A DNA stretch of 64,000 nt from Leisingera sp. ANG-M1 (GTDB lineage Bacteria > Pseudomonadota > Alphaproteobacteria > Rhodobacterales > Rhodobacteraceae), in the NCBI RefSeq assembly GCF_000813745.1, contig NZ_JWLC01000006.1, positions 1 to 64,000 of the forward strand, read 5' to 3'. The position numbers and the translations under genes were made by a program. Below the pieces are notes generated by a model that saw nothing but the letters and a program-made list of their open reading frames with translations, was not told where the DNA came from and made no database searches. Each line of letters opens with the position of its first letter. Positions within the stretch are counted from its first letter, which is position 1. Of the stretch, positions 1-9,173 are shown one piece after another.

Positions 1-28
1 CACAGAACTCTTCAAAAAGGCCTTGTGA
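1..28 (+). CDS. Possible 3' end of an upstream gene
   Basis: One forward frame (bases 2-28) reads TELFKKAL and stops at TGA 26-28. A strong forward terminator follows 23 bases later, as expected for the tail of a gene that begins outside the window. Eight residues are too few to identify a product. The call rests only on the frame, the stop and the terminator. Confidence 0.3.
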
Positions 29-51
29 GCGGGGCTTCTTTGACCGCCATC

Positions 52-82
52 AGCGCTTCCCGCCTAGCGGGGAGCGCTTTTT
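52..82 (+). terminator. Rho-independent terminator
   Basis: Twelve-base arms at 52-63 and 67-78 form a GC-rich stem with one G-T pair and a three-base loop, followed by five T (78-82). The T-run lies on the right, so it ends a forward transcript entering from the left. It also shields the convergent small gene at 101-316. Confidence 0.8.
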
Positions 83-100
83 CAGTGCCGGGCCAGGCGG

Positions 101-316
101 TCAGCCGCTGACGTAGACCTTGTCCTTGGGGTAGTAGAAAATCTTCTGATTGTGCAGCCGCCCCAGCAACTCGTGGACGCGGCGCAAAGTTTCACCGTCG
201 CTGCTGCCGGGGTCCGGCTGGGCTTCGGACAGGCTGTCCCTGGTGGTCTGCAGCGCGGTTTCGATCAGCTCCATATCCTCGACGGACAGCTCGAACATAT
301 CGTTGTACTGGGGCAT
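101..316 (-). CDS. Small conserved hypothetical protein (71 aa)
   Basis: A 71-residue acidic protein starting at ATG 316 behind a clear purine-rich ribosome site (GGAGAAGGAG, about 4 bases upstream). It has no signal peptide, membrane segment or cysteine motif. The N-terminal half is a predicted amphipathic helix rich in Glu and Asp (around DMELIETALQ); the C-terminal third is basic and aromatic (KIFYYPKDKVYV). It stands alone, 150 bases beyond the end of the repressor gene. I do not recognise a named family. The ribosome site and compact shape make it likely real; function is unknown. Confidence 0.6.
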   Translation of the reverse strand: MPQYNDMFELSVEDMELIETALQTTRDSLSEAQPDPGSSDGETLRRVHELLGRLHNQKIFYYPKDKVYVSG

Positions 317-465
317 CTGGGCTCCTTCTCCGGGTTTGCTGGACTGAACTGGCTGCCCTCAGGCTGCCTCAGGATGCGCCGCAAAGCCACAGGAAAGCGC
401 AGAAAGAAGCCTGTACACTGCCCTGCCTCTGGGATGTGCAGAGGTTTTCGGCGGCCTGAAATGGC

Positions 466-1470
466 TCAGAGTGTCTCGCCCAGGCTGATCGCTGGGCCGA
501 GCTGATCAAGGATCAGACCCTCTGCTCCACCCGTTTGGCGCGATTGCAAGATAATGCCGGCGGCGCGTTCACCGATTTCACGGCGGCAGGCGTCGGTGGT
601 GGCCAGCTGCTGCGGCAGGCCTTGCAGGATCTGCAGGTTGTTAAACCCGGCCAGGGCAATGTCGCCGGGCACCGATAAGCCCGCGGCCAGGCAATGCATC
701 AGCCCCCCAACGCTCATCACGTCGCTGGAGTAGTAGAGGCAGTCGAGATCCGGGCTGCGTGCCAGCATCTGCGCGGTGAGCAGACGGCCGGTCTGGATGG
801 CGCTTTCGCCGGAATAGTGTTCCAGATCCGCAAGCGTCACCCCCTGGACCGCCAGTTCGTCGGTGAACCCGTCGAAGCGTTTGCGGGCGCGGAAATCCTG
901 CGGCATCTTGGTCCCGATGAAGCCGATCCTGCGGTAGCCGCGCTCCAGGATCTGCGCCGCCATGTCACGGCCCGCTTGCAGGTGCGAGATGCCGACGCAG
1001 TGGCGCACCGGATCGCCGTCCACATCCATCACTTCAACAACTGGGCAGTCGGCCTGCTGCAGCATCCGCCGGGTGGCTTCGGTATGTTCCAGCCCGGCCA
1101 CGATCAGACCCGAGGGCCGCCAGCTCAGCATTTCGCGGATGACGCTTTCCTCTTCCTCCAGATCATAGCCGGAGATCCCGACCACAGGCTTCAGGGGGCT
1201 TTCCTTGAGAACGGCGGAAATGCCCGAAAGCACCTCGGGGAAGACAAAACTGTTGAGAGAGGGCACGACCACCGCCACCAGGTTGACCGATTGCGACGAC
1301 AGGGAGCCGGCAATCCGGTTCGGCACGTAACCGTGAGTGCGAGCGATTTCCTCGATCTTCGCCTTGGTTTTGGCGGAAACATCGGGGGCACCGCGGAGGG
1401 CGCGCGAGGCGGTCATTTCGCTGACGCCGGCCAAGCGGGCCACGTCTTTCAGCAGCAGTTTCTTCGTCAT
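466..1470 (-). CDS. LacI-family repressor, GntR (gluconate) type
   Basis: Transcriptional repressor of 334 residues, the usual LacI-family length. An N-terminal helix-turn-helix (residues 5-30, VARLAGVSEMTASRALRG) is followed by a hinge and a periplasmic-binding-protein-like effector domain. Motifs such as the PSLNSFVFPEVLSGI segment and MLSWRPSGLIV match the gluconate repressor GntR subgroup. It is transcribed away from gap, and the 144-base spacer holds a near-perfect LacI-type operator, so it most likely controls gap and itself. The effector is inferred to be a sugar acid or phosphorylated sugar; the sequence does not show which. Confidence 0.88.
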   Translation of the reverse strand: MTKKLLLKDVARLAGVSEMTASRALRGAPDVSAKTKAKIEEIARTHGYVPNRIAGSLSSQSVNLVAVVVPSLNSFVFPEVLSGISAVLKESPLKPVVGISGYDLEEEESVIREMLSWRPSGLIVAGLEHTEATRRMLQQADCPVVEVMDVDGDPVRHCVGISHLQAGRDMAAQILERGYRRIGFIGTKMPQDFRARKRFDGFTDELAVQGVTLADLEHYSGESAIQTGRLLTAQMLARSPDLDCLYYSSDVMSVGGLMHCLAAGLSVPGDIALAGFNNLQILQGLPQQLATTDACRREIGERAAGIILQSRQTGGAEGLILDQLGPAISLGETL

Positions 1471-1542
1471 GCGCCCATGCTCCAGCAGATTGCTGGCGGC
1501 CGCAAGGGGGCGGCCCGGGGCGCGGGGGTTGATTTTGATTTA

Positions 1543-1579
1543 CGTTATCGCTATCGGTACCGCAAACGTTATCGATACC
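1543..1579. promoter_or_regulatory. Candidate LacI/GntR-type operator between repressor and gap
   Basis: GTTATCGATACC at 1568-1579 differs by one base from the perfect palindrome GTTATCGATAAC, with the central CG typical of LacI-family sites. CGTTATCG occurs at 1567-1574 and again 24 bases upstream (1543-1550), so two same-face half sites may bind two dimers. CGGTACCG (1555-1562) lies between them. The element ends about 35 bases before the gap start. Confidence 0.55.
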
Positions 1580-1614
1580 GGAATCATTTCCGGTACAGCT
1601 GCCGGAGGTGAGGC

Positions 1615-2643
1615 ATGGTTTTGAAGATCGCAATCAACGGATTCGGGCGGATTGGCCGCGGGGTGCTGCGGGCGCTGCTGGAAAGCGGCGCGAAGGATAT
1701 CGAGGTGGTGGCCATCAACGATCTGTCGCCGCCGGAGACGCTGGTGCATCTGCTGAAATACGACAGCGTGCACGGGCGGCTGCAAACACCGGTGCTGCTG
1801 GCGGATAACCTGATCCGGGTGGGGCATCACAGCATCCGGCTGAGCGCTATCCGCAACCCCGAGGAACTGCCCTGGCAGGACGTTGACATCGCCTATGAAT
1901 GCACCGGCCTGTTCACGGCGCGCGAGCAGGCGGCGCGGCATTTGCAAAACGGCTCCAAGCGGGTGCTTATTTCAGCGCCAGGCAAAGGTGCGGACCGCAC
2001 CGTGGTTTACGGCGTCAATCACATGGATCTGACAACGGAAGACTTGATCGTTTCCAACGCGTCCTGCACCACCAATTGCCTGGCGCCGCTGGCCAAAGTG
2101 CTGGATAAGGCCTTTGGCATCAAGACAGGCTATATGACCACGATCCACGCCTATACCGGCGACCAGCCTACCCATGACACCAGCCACAAGGATCTGTATC
2201 GGGCCCGGGCGGCTTCGCTATCGATGATCCCCACCTCCACCGGTGCAGCGCGGGCGATCTCAGAGGTGCTGCCGCATCTGAAGGGACGGCTGGAGGGATC
2301 AGCGATCCGGGTACCAACCGCAAATGTGTCCATGGTGGATTTGAGCTTTGTACCGGAGCGGGCAGCTACGGCAGAAGCGGTCAATGCCGCGGTGAAGGCA
2401 GCGGCAGAAAACGGGCTGGCCGGGGTGCTGTTCTATGAAGAGGACCCCCTGGTCTCAATCGACTTCAACCACGACCCGCACTCCAGCTGCTTTGCCGCGG
2501 CACAGACCTCTGTCACCGCCGACGGGTTGGTGCGCGTGGTCAGCTGGTACGACAACGAGTGGGGCTTTTCCAACCGCATGATGGATACCGGCCGCCGCAT
2601 CGGAGAGGTGATGAGGTCCGCCGAGATAGCATTGGCCAGCTGA
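1615..2643 (+). CDS. gap: Type I glyceraldehyde-3-phosphate dehydrogenase
   Basis: Cytosolic enzyme oxidising glyceraldehyde 3-phosphate to 1,3-bisphosphoglycerate with NAD. The nucleotide-binding site is NGFGRIGRGVLRA near the N-terminus, and the active-site segment SNASCTTNC places the catalytic cysteine at residue 151, with the partner histidine near residue 178 (TTIHAYTG). NDL at 35-37 fits NAD preference. Length 342 residues is slightly above the usual 330-335. The ATG follows GGAGG by about 7 bases. Divergence from a GntR-type LacI repressor suggests this is a sugar-regulated, possibly second, copy. It is followed by an intergenic repeat and then mrp. Confidence 0.95.
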   Translation: MVLKIAINGFGRIGRGVLRALLESGAKDIEVVAINDLSPPETLVHLLKYDSVHGRLQTPVLLADNLIRVGHHSIRLSAIRNPEELPWQDVDIAYECTGLFTAREQAARHLQNGSKRVLISAPGKGADRTVVYGVNHMDLTTEDLIVSNASCTTNCLAPLAKVLDKAFGIKTGYMTTIHAYTGDQPTHDTSHKDLYRARAASLSMIPTSTGAARAISEVLPHLKGRLEGSAIRVPTANVSMVDLSFVPERAATAEAVNAAVKAAAENGLAGVLFYEEDPLVSIDFNHDPHSSCFAAAQTSVTADGLVRVVSWYDNEWGFSNRMMDTGRRIGEVMRSAEIALAS

Positions 2644-2657
2644 CCTGCCAAACCGAA

Positions 2658-2726
2658 GGGGCTCTCCCGCCCGTCGCAGGTGCAAAAGGATGCACCGCTC
2701 CCGTTGGGCCTGGCGCCGCGCGGCGC
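2658..2726 (+). repeat. Intergenic repeat family A, copy 1
   Basis: This copy has the family A layout: CTCCCGCCCGTCGCAGG, then a small hairpin (GGTGCA/TGCACC), then CTCCCGTTGGGCCTGGCGCC and a GC-rich stem. Related copies lie near 9879, 27751, 39345, 41141 and 52171. It fills most of the gap between gap and mrp. Confidence 0.75.
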
Positions 2727-2889
2727 GGTCGCGTTTCGCGGCTGCCGCCTGCCGTGTCAGCCAAGCCAGTTTATGAAAAACCTGTCTCCAGGATGCAGAA
2801 TATCAAACTCCGCCGGCCGGACGGCTGGCATACGGCGGCGAATTGCGCCACAACTGCCCGCAAGACATGATCAGCTACAGGAGACCGGC

Positions 2890-3960
<1,071 letters not shown>

Positions 3961-3979
3961 CAAGTCGAACCCCGGCCAG

Positions 3980-4135
3980 CGCCGGGTCAAGGGCCGCACA
4001 GCGGCGGTGCGCAGCTCCGTTCACCCTTGAGGCGGGGCTGGCAGACCACAAAATGGAAACCGCGCTTCAGGGCAGACCTGCCCCTGAAGTGCGTCTCAGC
4101 TGCCCTTCTGCGCCGCGCAGCGGCGCCACGCCCAA
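3980..4135 (+). repeat. Intergenic repeat family B, copy 1
   Basis: A structured segment shared with 50011-50176. An outer stem pairs TCAAGGG (3987-3993) with CCCTTGA (4024-4030), and a second stem pairs CTTCAGGGCAG with CTGCCCCTGAAG around 4064-4088. It ends in a GCGCAGCGGCGCC stem followed by CGCCCAA, as in repeat A. It occupies the convergent gap between mrp and the acetyltransferase gene; no coding frame is supported there. Confidence 0.7.
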
Positions 4136-4192
4136 CTGTGACAAGCATTCTTCGAATGCGCCGGAACAGGCGGGAGCTCTCCGCCCGCAGGA

Positions 4193-4807
4193 TCAGGCGT
4201 ATTTCTCCAGAAACGCCTCGACCCGCAGGCTGCGGAAATCCGGAAGTGCGGCGCGCAAGGCCGCGTGGTCCCAGTCCCACCAGGCCAGTCCCATCATCTG
4301 CTCCGCCACAGCTTCTGGGTAGCGGCGGCGGATCACCTTCGCGGTATTGCCGCCCACTATGGTGTAGGGTGCCACATCCTTGGTCACGATCGCGCCCGAG
4401 GCCACCACCGCGCCGTGGCCGATTGTCACCTCCGGCTTGATCATCGCACCGTGGCCAATCCAGGTGTCATGGCCGATATGCGCCAACCTCCCGGCGCGGC
4501 GGGCGAACCAGGCTGCATCATCCTCTGCATCGTCCCAATAGCTTGCCGAGCGGTACAGGAAATGATGCAGCGAGGCCTTCTCCATCGGGTGGTCCGAGGC
4601 GCCGATGCGGGTGAAACTTGCGATATTGGCAAACTTGCCAATACGCGCATTGGCAATATCGCAGGTCCTGTCGCAATAGCTGTAGTCGCCGAACTCCGAG
4701 TTCGCGACACGGCTGCCCGCGCCGATTTCCACATAGGCACCGAATGTGCTGCCGGTAACCTGGCAATCCGGGTGGATGAAAGGCGCCTCCGCCTGCAGTC
4801 GGGCCAT
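4193..4807 (-). CDS. Hexapeptide acetyltransferase of phosphonate type
   Basis: A 204-residue left-handed beta-helix acyltransferase. Imperfect hexapeptide repeats run from about residue 20 ([18 protein letters not shown]) to 165 ([17 protein letters not shown]), followed by the usual [14 protein letters not shown] tail. This matches the xenobiotic/phosphonate-metabolism acetyltransferases often found beside phn genes. ATG 4807, preceded by AGAGGA, is preferred over TTG 4825. It lies 30 bases after the second phnE, so it is probably the last gene of the phn transcript. Acetylation of an aminophosphonate or related compound is inferred from context; chloramphenicol-type specificity cannot be excluded by sequence alone. 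Confidence 0.82.
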   Translation of the reverse strand: MARLQAEAPFIHPDCQVTGSTFGAYVEIGAGSRVANSEFGDYSYCDRTCDIANARIGKFANIASFTRIGASDHPMEKASLHHFLYRSASYWDDAEDDAAWFARRAGRLAHIGHDTWIGHGAMIKPEVTIGHGAVVASGAIVTKDVAPYTIVGGNTAKVIRRRYPEAVAEQMMGLAWWDWDHAALRAALPDFRSLRVEAFLEKYA

Positions 4808-4837
4808 AGTCAGTCCTCTTCTCAACCGTGCCGCGGC

Positions 4838-6202
4838 TCAGGGCAGCAGGAAGGGCTTGCCTTCCGCCCGCTTGCGCTTGGGCGCTGGATCGCCGCCGCT
4901 GATCAGCTTCCGCCGCAGCCAGCCGGAGAACCAGTCCATCAGCATTACCATCAGGACGATCAGCGTGATGTAATAGGCCACTTCCTCCCAGTCTTTCTGG
5001 GTAATGATCGCCTGGGTCAGCAAGAGCCCGATACCGCCGCCGGTGATTGCCCCGATAATGGTGGCCGAACGGGTGTTGGATTCCAGGAAATACAGCAGCT
5101 GGCTCAGCAGCACCGGGGTCACCTGCGGGATCACTCCGAAGCGGTAGCGCTGCACCGGTTTGGCTCCGGTTGAGGCAACACCCTCGATTTGTTTCTGATC
5201 GACATTCTCCAGCGCTTCCGAGAAGATCTTGCCGAAGGTGCCGGTGTCCGTCACCAGGATCGCCAGCGCCCCGGTCAGCGGACCAGGGCCAAAGGCGCGC
5301 GCGAGAACCACGGTCCAGATCAGCGAGTCGACGCCGCGGACAAAGTCGAAGAAACGGCGCATGGCAAAGCGCAAAGTTCTGATGGGCATGAAATTGCGGG
5401 TGGCAATGAAAGCCAGGGGCAAGGCGATAAGGCCGGCGCCGATGGTGCCAAGGAAAGCCATCAGCAGCGTTTCGGCAATCGCCCAGGCCACATCCTGATG
5501 GCGCCACATCTTGTTGGTCCAGAAGTCCTGGAAAATGGCACCTGCTTCACCGGTGGCGGCACGCTGCATCAGCTCCCCTGCCCCCAGACCATAATAAGGG
5601 CTGTCGAAAGTGAAAAAGAACAGCTCCCAGCCGGCGAAGTAGCGGAAAACCTCTGCACGGTTGCGGGTGACGGTCAGGCGGCCGGCCTCGGTTTTGATTG
5701 CCAGACGGTTCTTGGAGACGTTGACCCATTCCGGCACATCACCGGGCGGTAGCTCGGCCTGAACGCCAGCGCTGCGGCTGGGAGTTGCCCGCACGAGACC
5801 GTAGCCGGGGATCATGTATTCTATGGTGTGAGGGCCGAATGTGACCACATGGCCGCCTTCCAGGTCGATCACCGTGGTCTCGCCCAGATCGACCCAATCC
5901 GGCGACATGCCATCCGGGTAAGCGCCCTTGCGCTCGCCTTCGACGGCAACCGACACCTCGCCGCTGCGGTTGTCGCGGGTCACATGGGTCTTGTAGCTGT
6001 AGCTGTCGCTAACAAGGGTTTTGGCGTTATCCAGGCTTGCTTTTTCCCACAGGCCCGGAACGTCAAAGGCAAAGAACACATATGCCAGATAGGCCAGAAC
6101 CGCGGCAGGCAGCGCGAAGTTCATCAGCCGTTTCCTCAAAAACAGCCGCGACATGTTCAGCTTCAGTTCTGCCGGAGACAGGTTGGTATCAAAGGTTGTC
6201 AT
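4838..6202 (-). CDS. phnE: Phosphonate ABC transporter permease (long form)
   Basis: Inner-membrane subunit of the phosphonate/phosphate importer, 454 residues. A first membrane segment (about 29-48) is followed by a periplasmic insert of about 170 residues, then the PhnE permease core with the EAA-type loop (EALENVDQKQIEGVASTGAKPVQRY) and several membrane segments. The insert makes it much longer than the second PhnE, as in many alphaproteobacterial phnCDEE operons. Its start overlaps the end of the preceding phnE by 4 bases, indicating translational coupling. A basic C-terminal tail (PKRKRAEGK) faces the cytoplasm. Confidence 0.93.
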   Translation of the reverse strand: MTTFDTNLSPAELKLNMSRLFLRKRLMNFALPAAVLAYLAYVFFAFDVPGLWEKASLDNAKTLVSDSYSYKTHVTRDNRSGEVSVAVEGERKGAYPDGMSPDWVDLGETTVIDLEGGHVVTFGPHTIEYMIPGYGLVRATPSRSAGVQAELPPGDVPEWVNVSKNRLAIKTEAGRLTVTRNRAEVFRYFAGWELFFFTFDSPYYGLGAGELMQRAATGEAGAIFQDFWTNKMWRHQDVAWAIAETLLMAFLGTIGAGLIALPLAFIATRNFMPIRTLRFAMRRFFDFVRGVDSLIWTVVLARAFGPGPLTGALAILVTDTGTFGKIFSEALENVDQKQIEGVASTGAKPVQRYRFGVIPQVTPVLLSQLLYFLESNTRSATIIGAITGGGIGLLLTQAIITQKDWEEVAYYITLIVLMVMLMDWFSGWLRRKLISGGDPAPKRKRAEGKPFLLP

Positions 6203-7068
6203 GCCTTCGCTCCATGGGTCAGACGGTCGCGCAACAGGCCGGACAGCTGGTCGACGGCCACGATGGTGATGAAGAGAAGAAGGAAAATTGCGGCAGCTTC
6301 ATCGTAGCGCCCCTGCCCCCAGGACATGGCGTTCTTCAGCTCGTAGCCAATGCCGCCCGCACCGACGAAGCCGAGGATGGCGGAGGCGCGAATGTTGATC
6401 TCAAACCGCAACAGCGCATAGCTCACATAGTTGGGGCCGACCTGCGGGATCACGCCCAGCGTCATCCGCTGTGCCCAGGTGGCGCCAACGGAGCTGAGGC
6501 CTTCGACCGGTTTCAGCGAGGCGTTTTCATTCACTTCGGAAAACAGCTTGCCCAGCGCTCCCGCGGTGTGGATCGCAATGGCGATCATTGCAGGCACCGG
6601 CCCCCCGCCGAGGACAAAGATCAGAACCAGCGCAATAACGATTTCCGGGATTGCGCGGCAGATGTCGCTAATGCGGCGGAACAGCGGGATCAGTGCAGGC
6701 CACGGCGCCATCCCGCGGGTCGCCAGCAGCGACAGCAAAGTTCCGAAAACTGCGCCCGCCAGAGTTGAGGCCGCAGCGATGTTCAGCGTCTCGACCAGTG
6801 CTGGGAAAAAATCCACCAGATGCCCAGGAAGCTGAGCGGCCTTTTCGGCTGCTTCCGCCAGAACCTCGGACGGATAATCGAATACTCGGGTGAAGCCATC
6901 TGCAAATGAGCCTGCATTGCGGCTGTCTGCGGTACGGAAACCTGCCGCCATCAGCGCCACAAAGACTGCAAGAAGAATGCCGCCGTAAAGCCGCTTGCGC
7001 TGAATATGGGCGGTGTAGTGTTCCCGGATCTCGTCCACCGCCGGCCGGGCTGCCGTCAGATCTGCCAT
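6199..7068 (-). CDS. phnE: Phosphonate ABC transporter permease (short form)
   Basis: Second permease, 289 residues, pairing with the longer PhnE as a heterodimer. It has a cytoplasmic N-terminus, a first membrane segment near 32-48, then the conserved core with an EAA-like loop (NENASLKPVEGLSSVGATWAQRM) and GFVGAGGIGYEL near the end. It follows phnD by 114 bases that contain a stem-loop, and overlaps the next phnE by 4 bases. Substrate class (phosphonate versus phosphite or phosphate ester) is inferred from family only. Confidence 0.93.
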   Translation of the reverse strand: MADLTAARPAVDEIREHYTAHIQRKRLYGGILLAVFVALMAAGFRTADSRNAGSFADGFTRVFDYPSEVLAEAAEKAAQLPGHLVDFFPALVETLNIAAASTLAGAVFGTLLSLLATRGMAPWPALIPLFRRISDICRAIPEIVIALVLIFVLGGGPVPAMIAIAIHTAGALGKLFSEVNENASLKPVEGLSSVGATWAQRMTLGVIPQVGPNYVSYALLRFEINIRASAILGFVGAGGIGYELKNAMSWGQGRYDEAAAIFLLLFITIVAVDQLSGLLRDRLTHGAKA

Positions 7069-7120
7069 TTAGGGGTCCTGGTGCTGCTGTGACGGCAGAA
7101 GCTGCCGCCATCAAGGAATT

Positions 7121-7151
7121 GCGGGGCCCGGGGGAAAGTCCGGAACCCCGC
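7121..7151 (-). promoter_or_regulatory. Stem-loop between phnD and phnE
   Basis: GCGGGG (7121-7126) pairs with CCCCGC (7146-7151) directly after the phnD stop in the transcript sense. There is no strong T-run. Such stems after binding-protein genes usually stabilise the upstream message or partly attenuate, so that binding protein exceeds permease. Function is inferred. Confidence 0.5.
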
Positions 7152-7182
7152 AGAGCTCAGTTCAATGAGTTCTGGCCTGAAA

Positions 7183-8085
7183 TTACTGGGATTTCAGTTT
7201 GCGGGCTTCGATGATCACCTCGTAGGCATCGTGAGTGATCGGAGCCAGGCCTTTGGAGTCCCCGCCCAGCACGTTGTACATGCAGTCCGGGTCCATCGAG
7301 TTCATCGAGGCCAGCAGGCCGGTCATCTTGACCTTCACGTCTTCCGGCAGCGCGGTGCGCAGAACAAACGGACCTTCCGGGATCGGCGCGGATTTCCAGA
7401 TCTCGACCATGTCGTTCATGTCAACGAGGCCCGCGTCCACTGCGCGGCGCAGCGCGCCGGAGGTATAGCCGTCTTCCCACTCGCCCAGGCCATCGGCCCA
7501 GGTCACACCGCCGTCCACATCGCCGTTGAATACCGCAACGATGGTCTGCTCGTGGCCGCCGGTGAATTTCACTTCACCGAAGTAGTCGCCGGAGTCCATG
7601 GTCGCTCCGGTCACCTGCGGGATCTCGATCGAGGGGATCAGGTAGCCCGAGGTGGAGTTCGGGTCGCCAAAGCCAAAGGTCTTGCCTTTCAGGTCTTCCA
7701 GGGTTTCTACGCCGCTGTCCTTGCGGGCAAAGCCGATGGAATAGTAGCCGTAGCTGCCGTCGGTGTTCACCTTGACCAGAACCGGCTCAACCGCTTCCGG
7801 GTCGGACAGATAGGTCTTGGCATAGCCGGAAGCGCCCAGCCAGGCCATGTCGATGGAACCGCCCAGCAGCCCCTGGATCACGCCGTTGTAGTCGGCCGGT
7901 GCAAACAGTTTGGTTTCGACACCCAGCAGCTCTTCGGTCTGCTCGCGCAGGCATTCCTGCTTGCTCAGCCGGTCCTGTGCGTTTTCGCCGCCCAGGATGC
8001 CGATGCGGAATTCCTTGATTTCCTCTGCCGCAACAGGGGCGGTCAGCGCGGTGGTTGCCAGTGCGGCAGCGATCAGCTTTTTCAT
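7183..8085 (-). CDS. phnD: Phosphonate ABC transporter substrate-binding protein
   Basis: Periplasmic solute-binding protein, 300 residues. A Sec signal peptide (MKKLIAAALATTALTAPVAA, cleavage near AAE) is followed by the PhnD fold: FRIGILGGENAQDR, then GGSIDMAWLGASGY, and FGFGDPNSTSGYLIP, the last typical of the phosphonate pocket. It binds the ligand and delivers it to the two PhnE permeases. It lies 63 bases after phnC. Mature length and motifs are normal. Confidence 0.95.
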   Translation of the reverse strand: MKKLIAAALATTALTAPVAAEEIKEFRIGILGGENAQDRLSKQECLREQTEELLGVETKLFAPADYNGVIQGLLGGSIDMAWLGASGYAKTYLSDPEAVEPVLVKVNTDGSYGYYSIGFARKDSGVETLEDLKGKTFGFGDPNSTSGYLIPSIEIPQVTGATMDSGDYFGEVKFTGGHEQTIVAVFNGDVDGGVTWADGLGEWEDGYTSGALRRAVDAGLVDMNDMVEIWKSAPIPEGPFVLRTALPEDVKVKMTGLLASMNSMDPDCMYNVLGGDSKGLAPITHDAYEVIIEARKLKSQ

Positions 8086-8148
8086 CTTTGGTCTCTCCGG
8101 TTAAGTCTCCCGGAGAGCACCCCCCGGGAAGATGAAAGCAAGTCAGGG

Positions 8149-8967
8149 TTACTCGGCGGGGATGGCGGCACGCACGGGCTGCGCCTTCTCCAGCGTTTCA
8201 ATCTCGGTCGAGGTGGCTGCTTCGGAGAAGTCCTCTCCGGCGCCATAGATCTCGCGGGCGACGCCAGTCGTCAGCTGTTCGGGCAGCCCGTCAAAGACGA
8301 TGCGGCCGTCGCGCATGCCGACCACCCGGTCGCAATAGCGGCGCGCAGTGTCCAGCGTGTGCAGGTTGGCGATGACGGTGCGGCCGTCTTCCTCGTGGAT
8401 GCGGCGCAGCGCCTCCATCACGGTCTGGGCGTTCATCGGATCCAGCGAGGCAATCGGCTCATCCGCCAGGATGATCTTGGGGTCCTGCATCAGCGCCCGG
8501 GCAATTGCCACCCGCTGCTGCTGGCCGCCCGACAGCGCCTCGGCCCGTTTGGCGGCATGTTCGGCAATGCCCAGACGGTCCAGGATGTCGATGGCCCTGT
8601 GGATGTCCTCCATCGGGTAGAGGTTGAACAGCGTTGACATCACGTTGCGGCGGTTCAGCGTGCCGTGCAGCACGTTTGAGACCACATCCATCCGCGGCAC
8701 CAGATTGAACTGCTGGAAGATCATCGCGCAGTCGGATTGCCAGGCGCGTCTGTCTTTCCCCTTCAGCTGGGTGACATCGCGGTCCTGGAACAGGATCCGG
8801 CCCTCGGAGGCACTCTCCAGCCGGTTGATCATCCGCAGCAGCGTGGACTTGCCGGCGCCCGAACGGCCGATGATCCCGATCATGCAGGGCTTATCAATAT
8901 CCAGCGTGGCCGCCTCCACTGCGGTCTTGTCGCCGAATCTTTTTGTCAGTTTGTCAATGCGCAGCAC
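8149..8967 (-). CDS. phnC: Phosphonate ABC transporter ATP-binding protein
   Basis: ATPase that powers the importer. It shows Walker [10 protein letters not shown], the signature LSGGQQQR, Walker B IILADEP and the switch histidine in NLHTLD. I chose GTG 8967 (272 residues, [12 protein letters not shown]) because GAGGGAG lies 8-10 bases upstream and this matches the family N-terminus; a TTG at 9015 would add 16 residues but its AGGA is only one base away. The C-terminal 25 residues extend past the usual PhnC end. It is the first gene of the operon, 50-80 bases below a PHO-box-like element. Confidence 0.93.
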   Translation of the reverse strand: MLRIDKLTKRFGDKTAVEAATLDIDKPCMIGIIGRSGAGKSTLLRMINRLESASEGRILFQDRDVTQLKGKDRRAWQSDCAMIFQQFNLVPRMDVVSNVLHGTLNRRNVMSTLFNLYPMEDIHRAIDILDRLGIAEHAAKRAEALSGGQQQRVAIARALMQDPKIILADEPIASLDPMNAQTVMEALRRIHEEDGRTVIANLHTLDTARRYCDRVVGMRDGRIVFDGLPEQLTTGVAREIYGAGEDFSEAATSTEIETLEKAQPVRAAIPAE

Positions 8968-9022
8968 GGGTGGCGCTCCCTCTTCGTTCTGGGATTGCCT
9001 ACCGGTTTTGCTCAAATCCTAT

Positions 9023-9051
9023 GTGTCACTGCCGTGAAAGTTTTGTAACGG
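9023..9051 (-). promoter_or_regulatory. PHO-box-like triple repeat upstream of phnC
   Basis: In the phnC sense three 7-mers lie at exact 11-base spacing: CCGTTAC, CTTTCAC and GTGACAC. They match the PhoB half-site CTGTCAC at 5, 6 and 5 of 7 positions. Eleven-base phasing is the hallmark of PhoB tandem sites. Location upstream of a phosphonate importer supports phosphate-starvation control; matches are imperfect. Confidence 0.45.
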
Positions 9052-9173
9052 CGCCCGGCGCAACCCGCAGGCGTTTGGAGCGGGCCCGGGTGACATTCAC
9101 CCTGTCCAGAGCGGACGGCAGGGGCTATATGGCATCCCGACTCCTCATTCCCTTTGCTGAAGGAAGCTGCCAG

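Noticed and set aside
2658-2726. Repeat family A as a CRISPR repeat
   Set aside because: Copies are kilobases apart, structured and variable inside, with no regular spacers and no cas genes.
2680-2889. 70-residue N-terminal extension of Mrp
   Set aside because: These codons come from repeat family A and low-complexity Pro/Arg sequence. GTG 2890 has a ribosome site and the family N-terminus.
7165-8637. Long forward open frame antisense to phnD and phnC
   Set aside because: It is antisense to two clear transporter genes with normal motifs; long antisense frames are common in GC-rich DNA. No ribosome site or family motif supports it. The same applies to similar frames opposite the beta-oxidation gene, mrp, paaE and the carboxylase genes.
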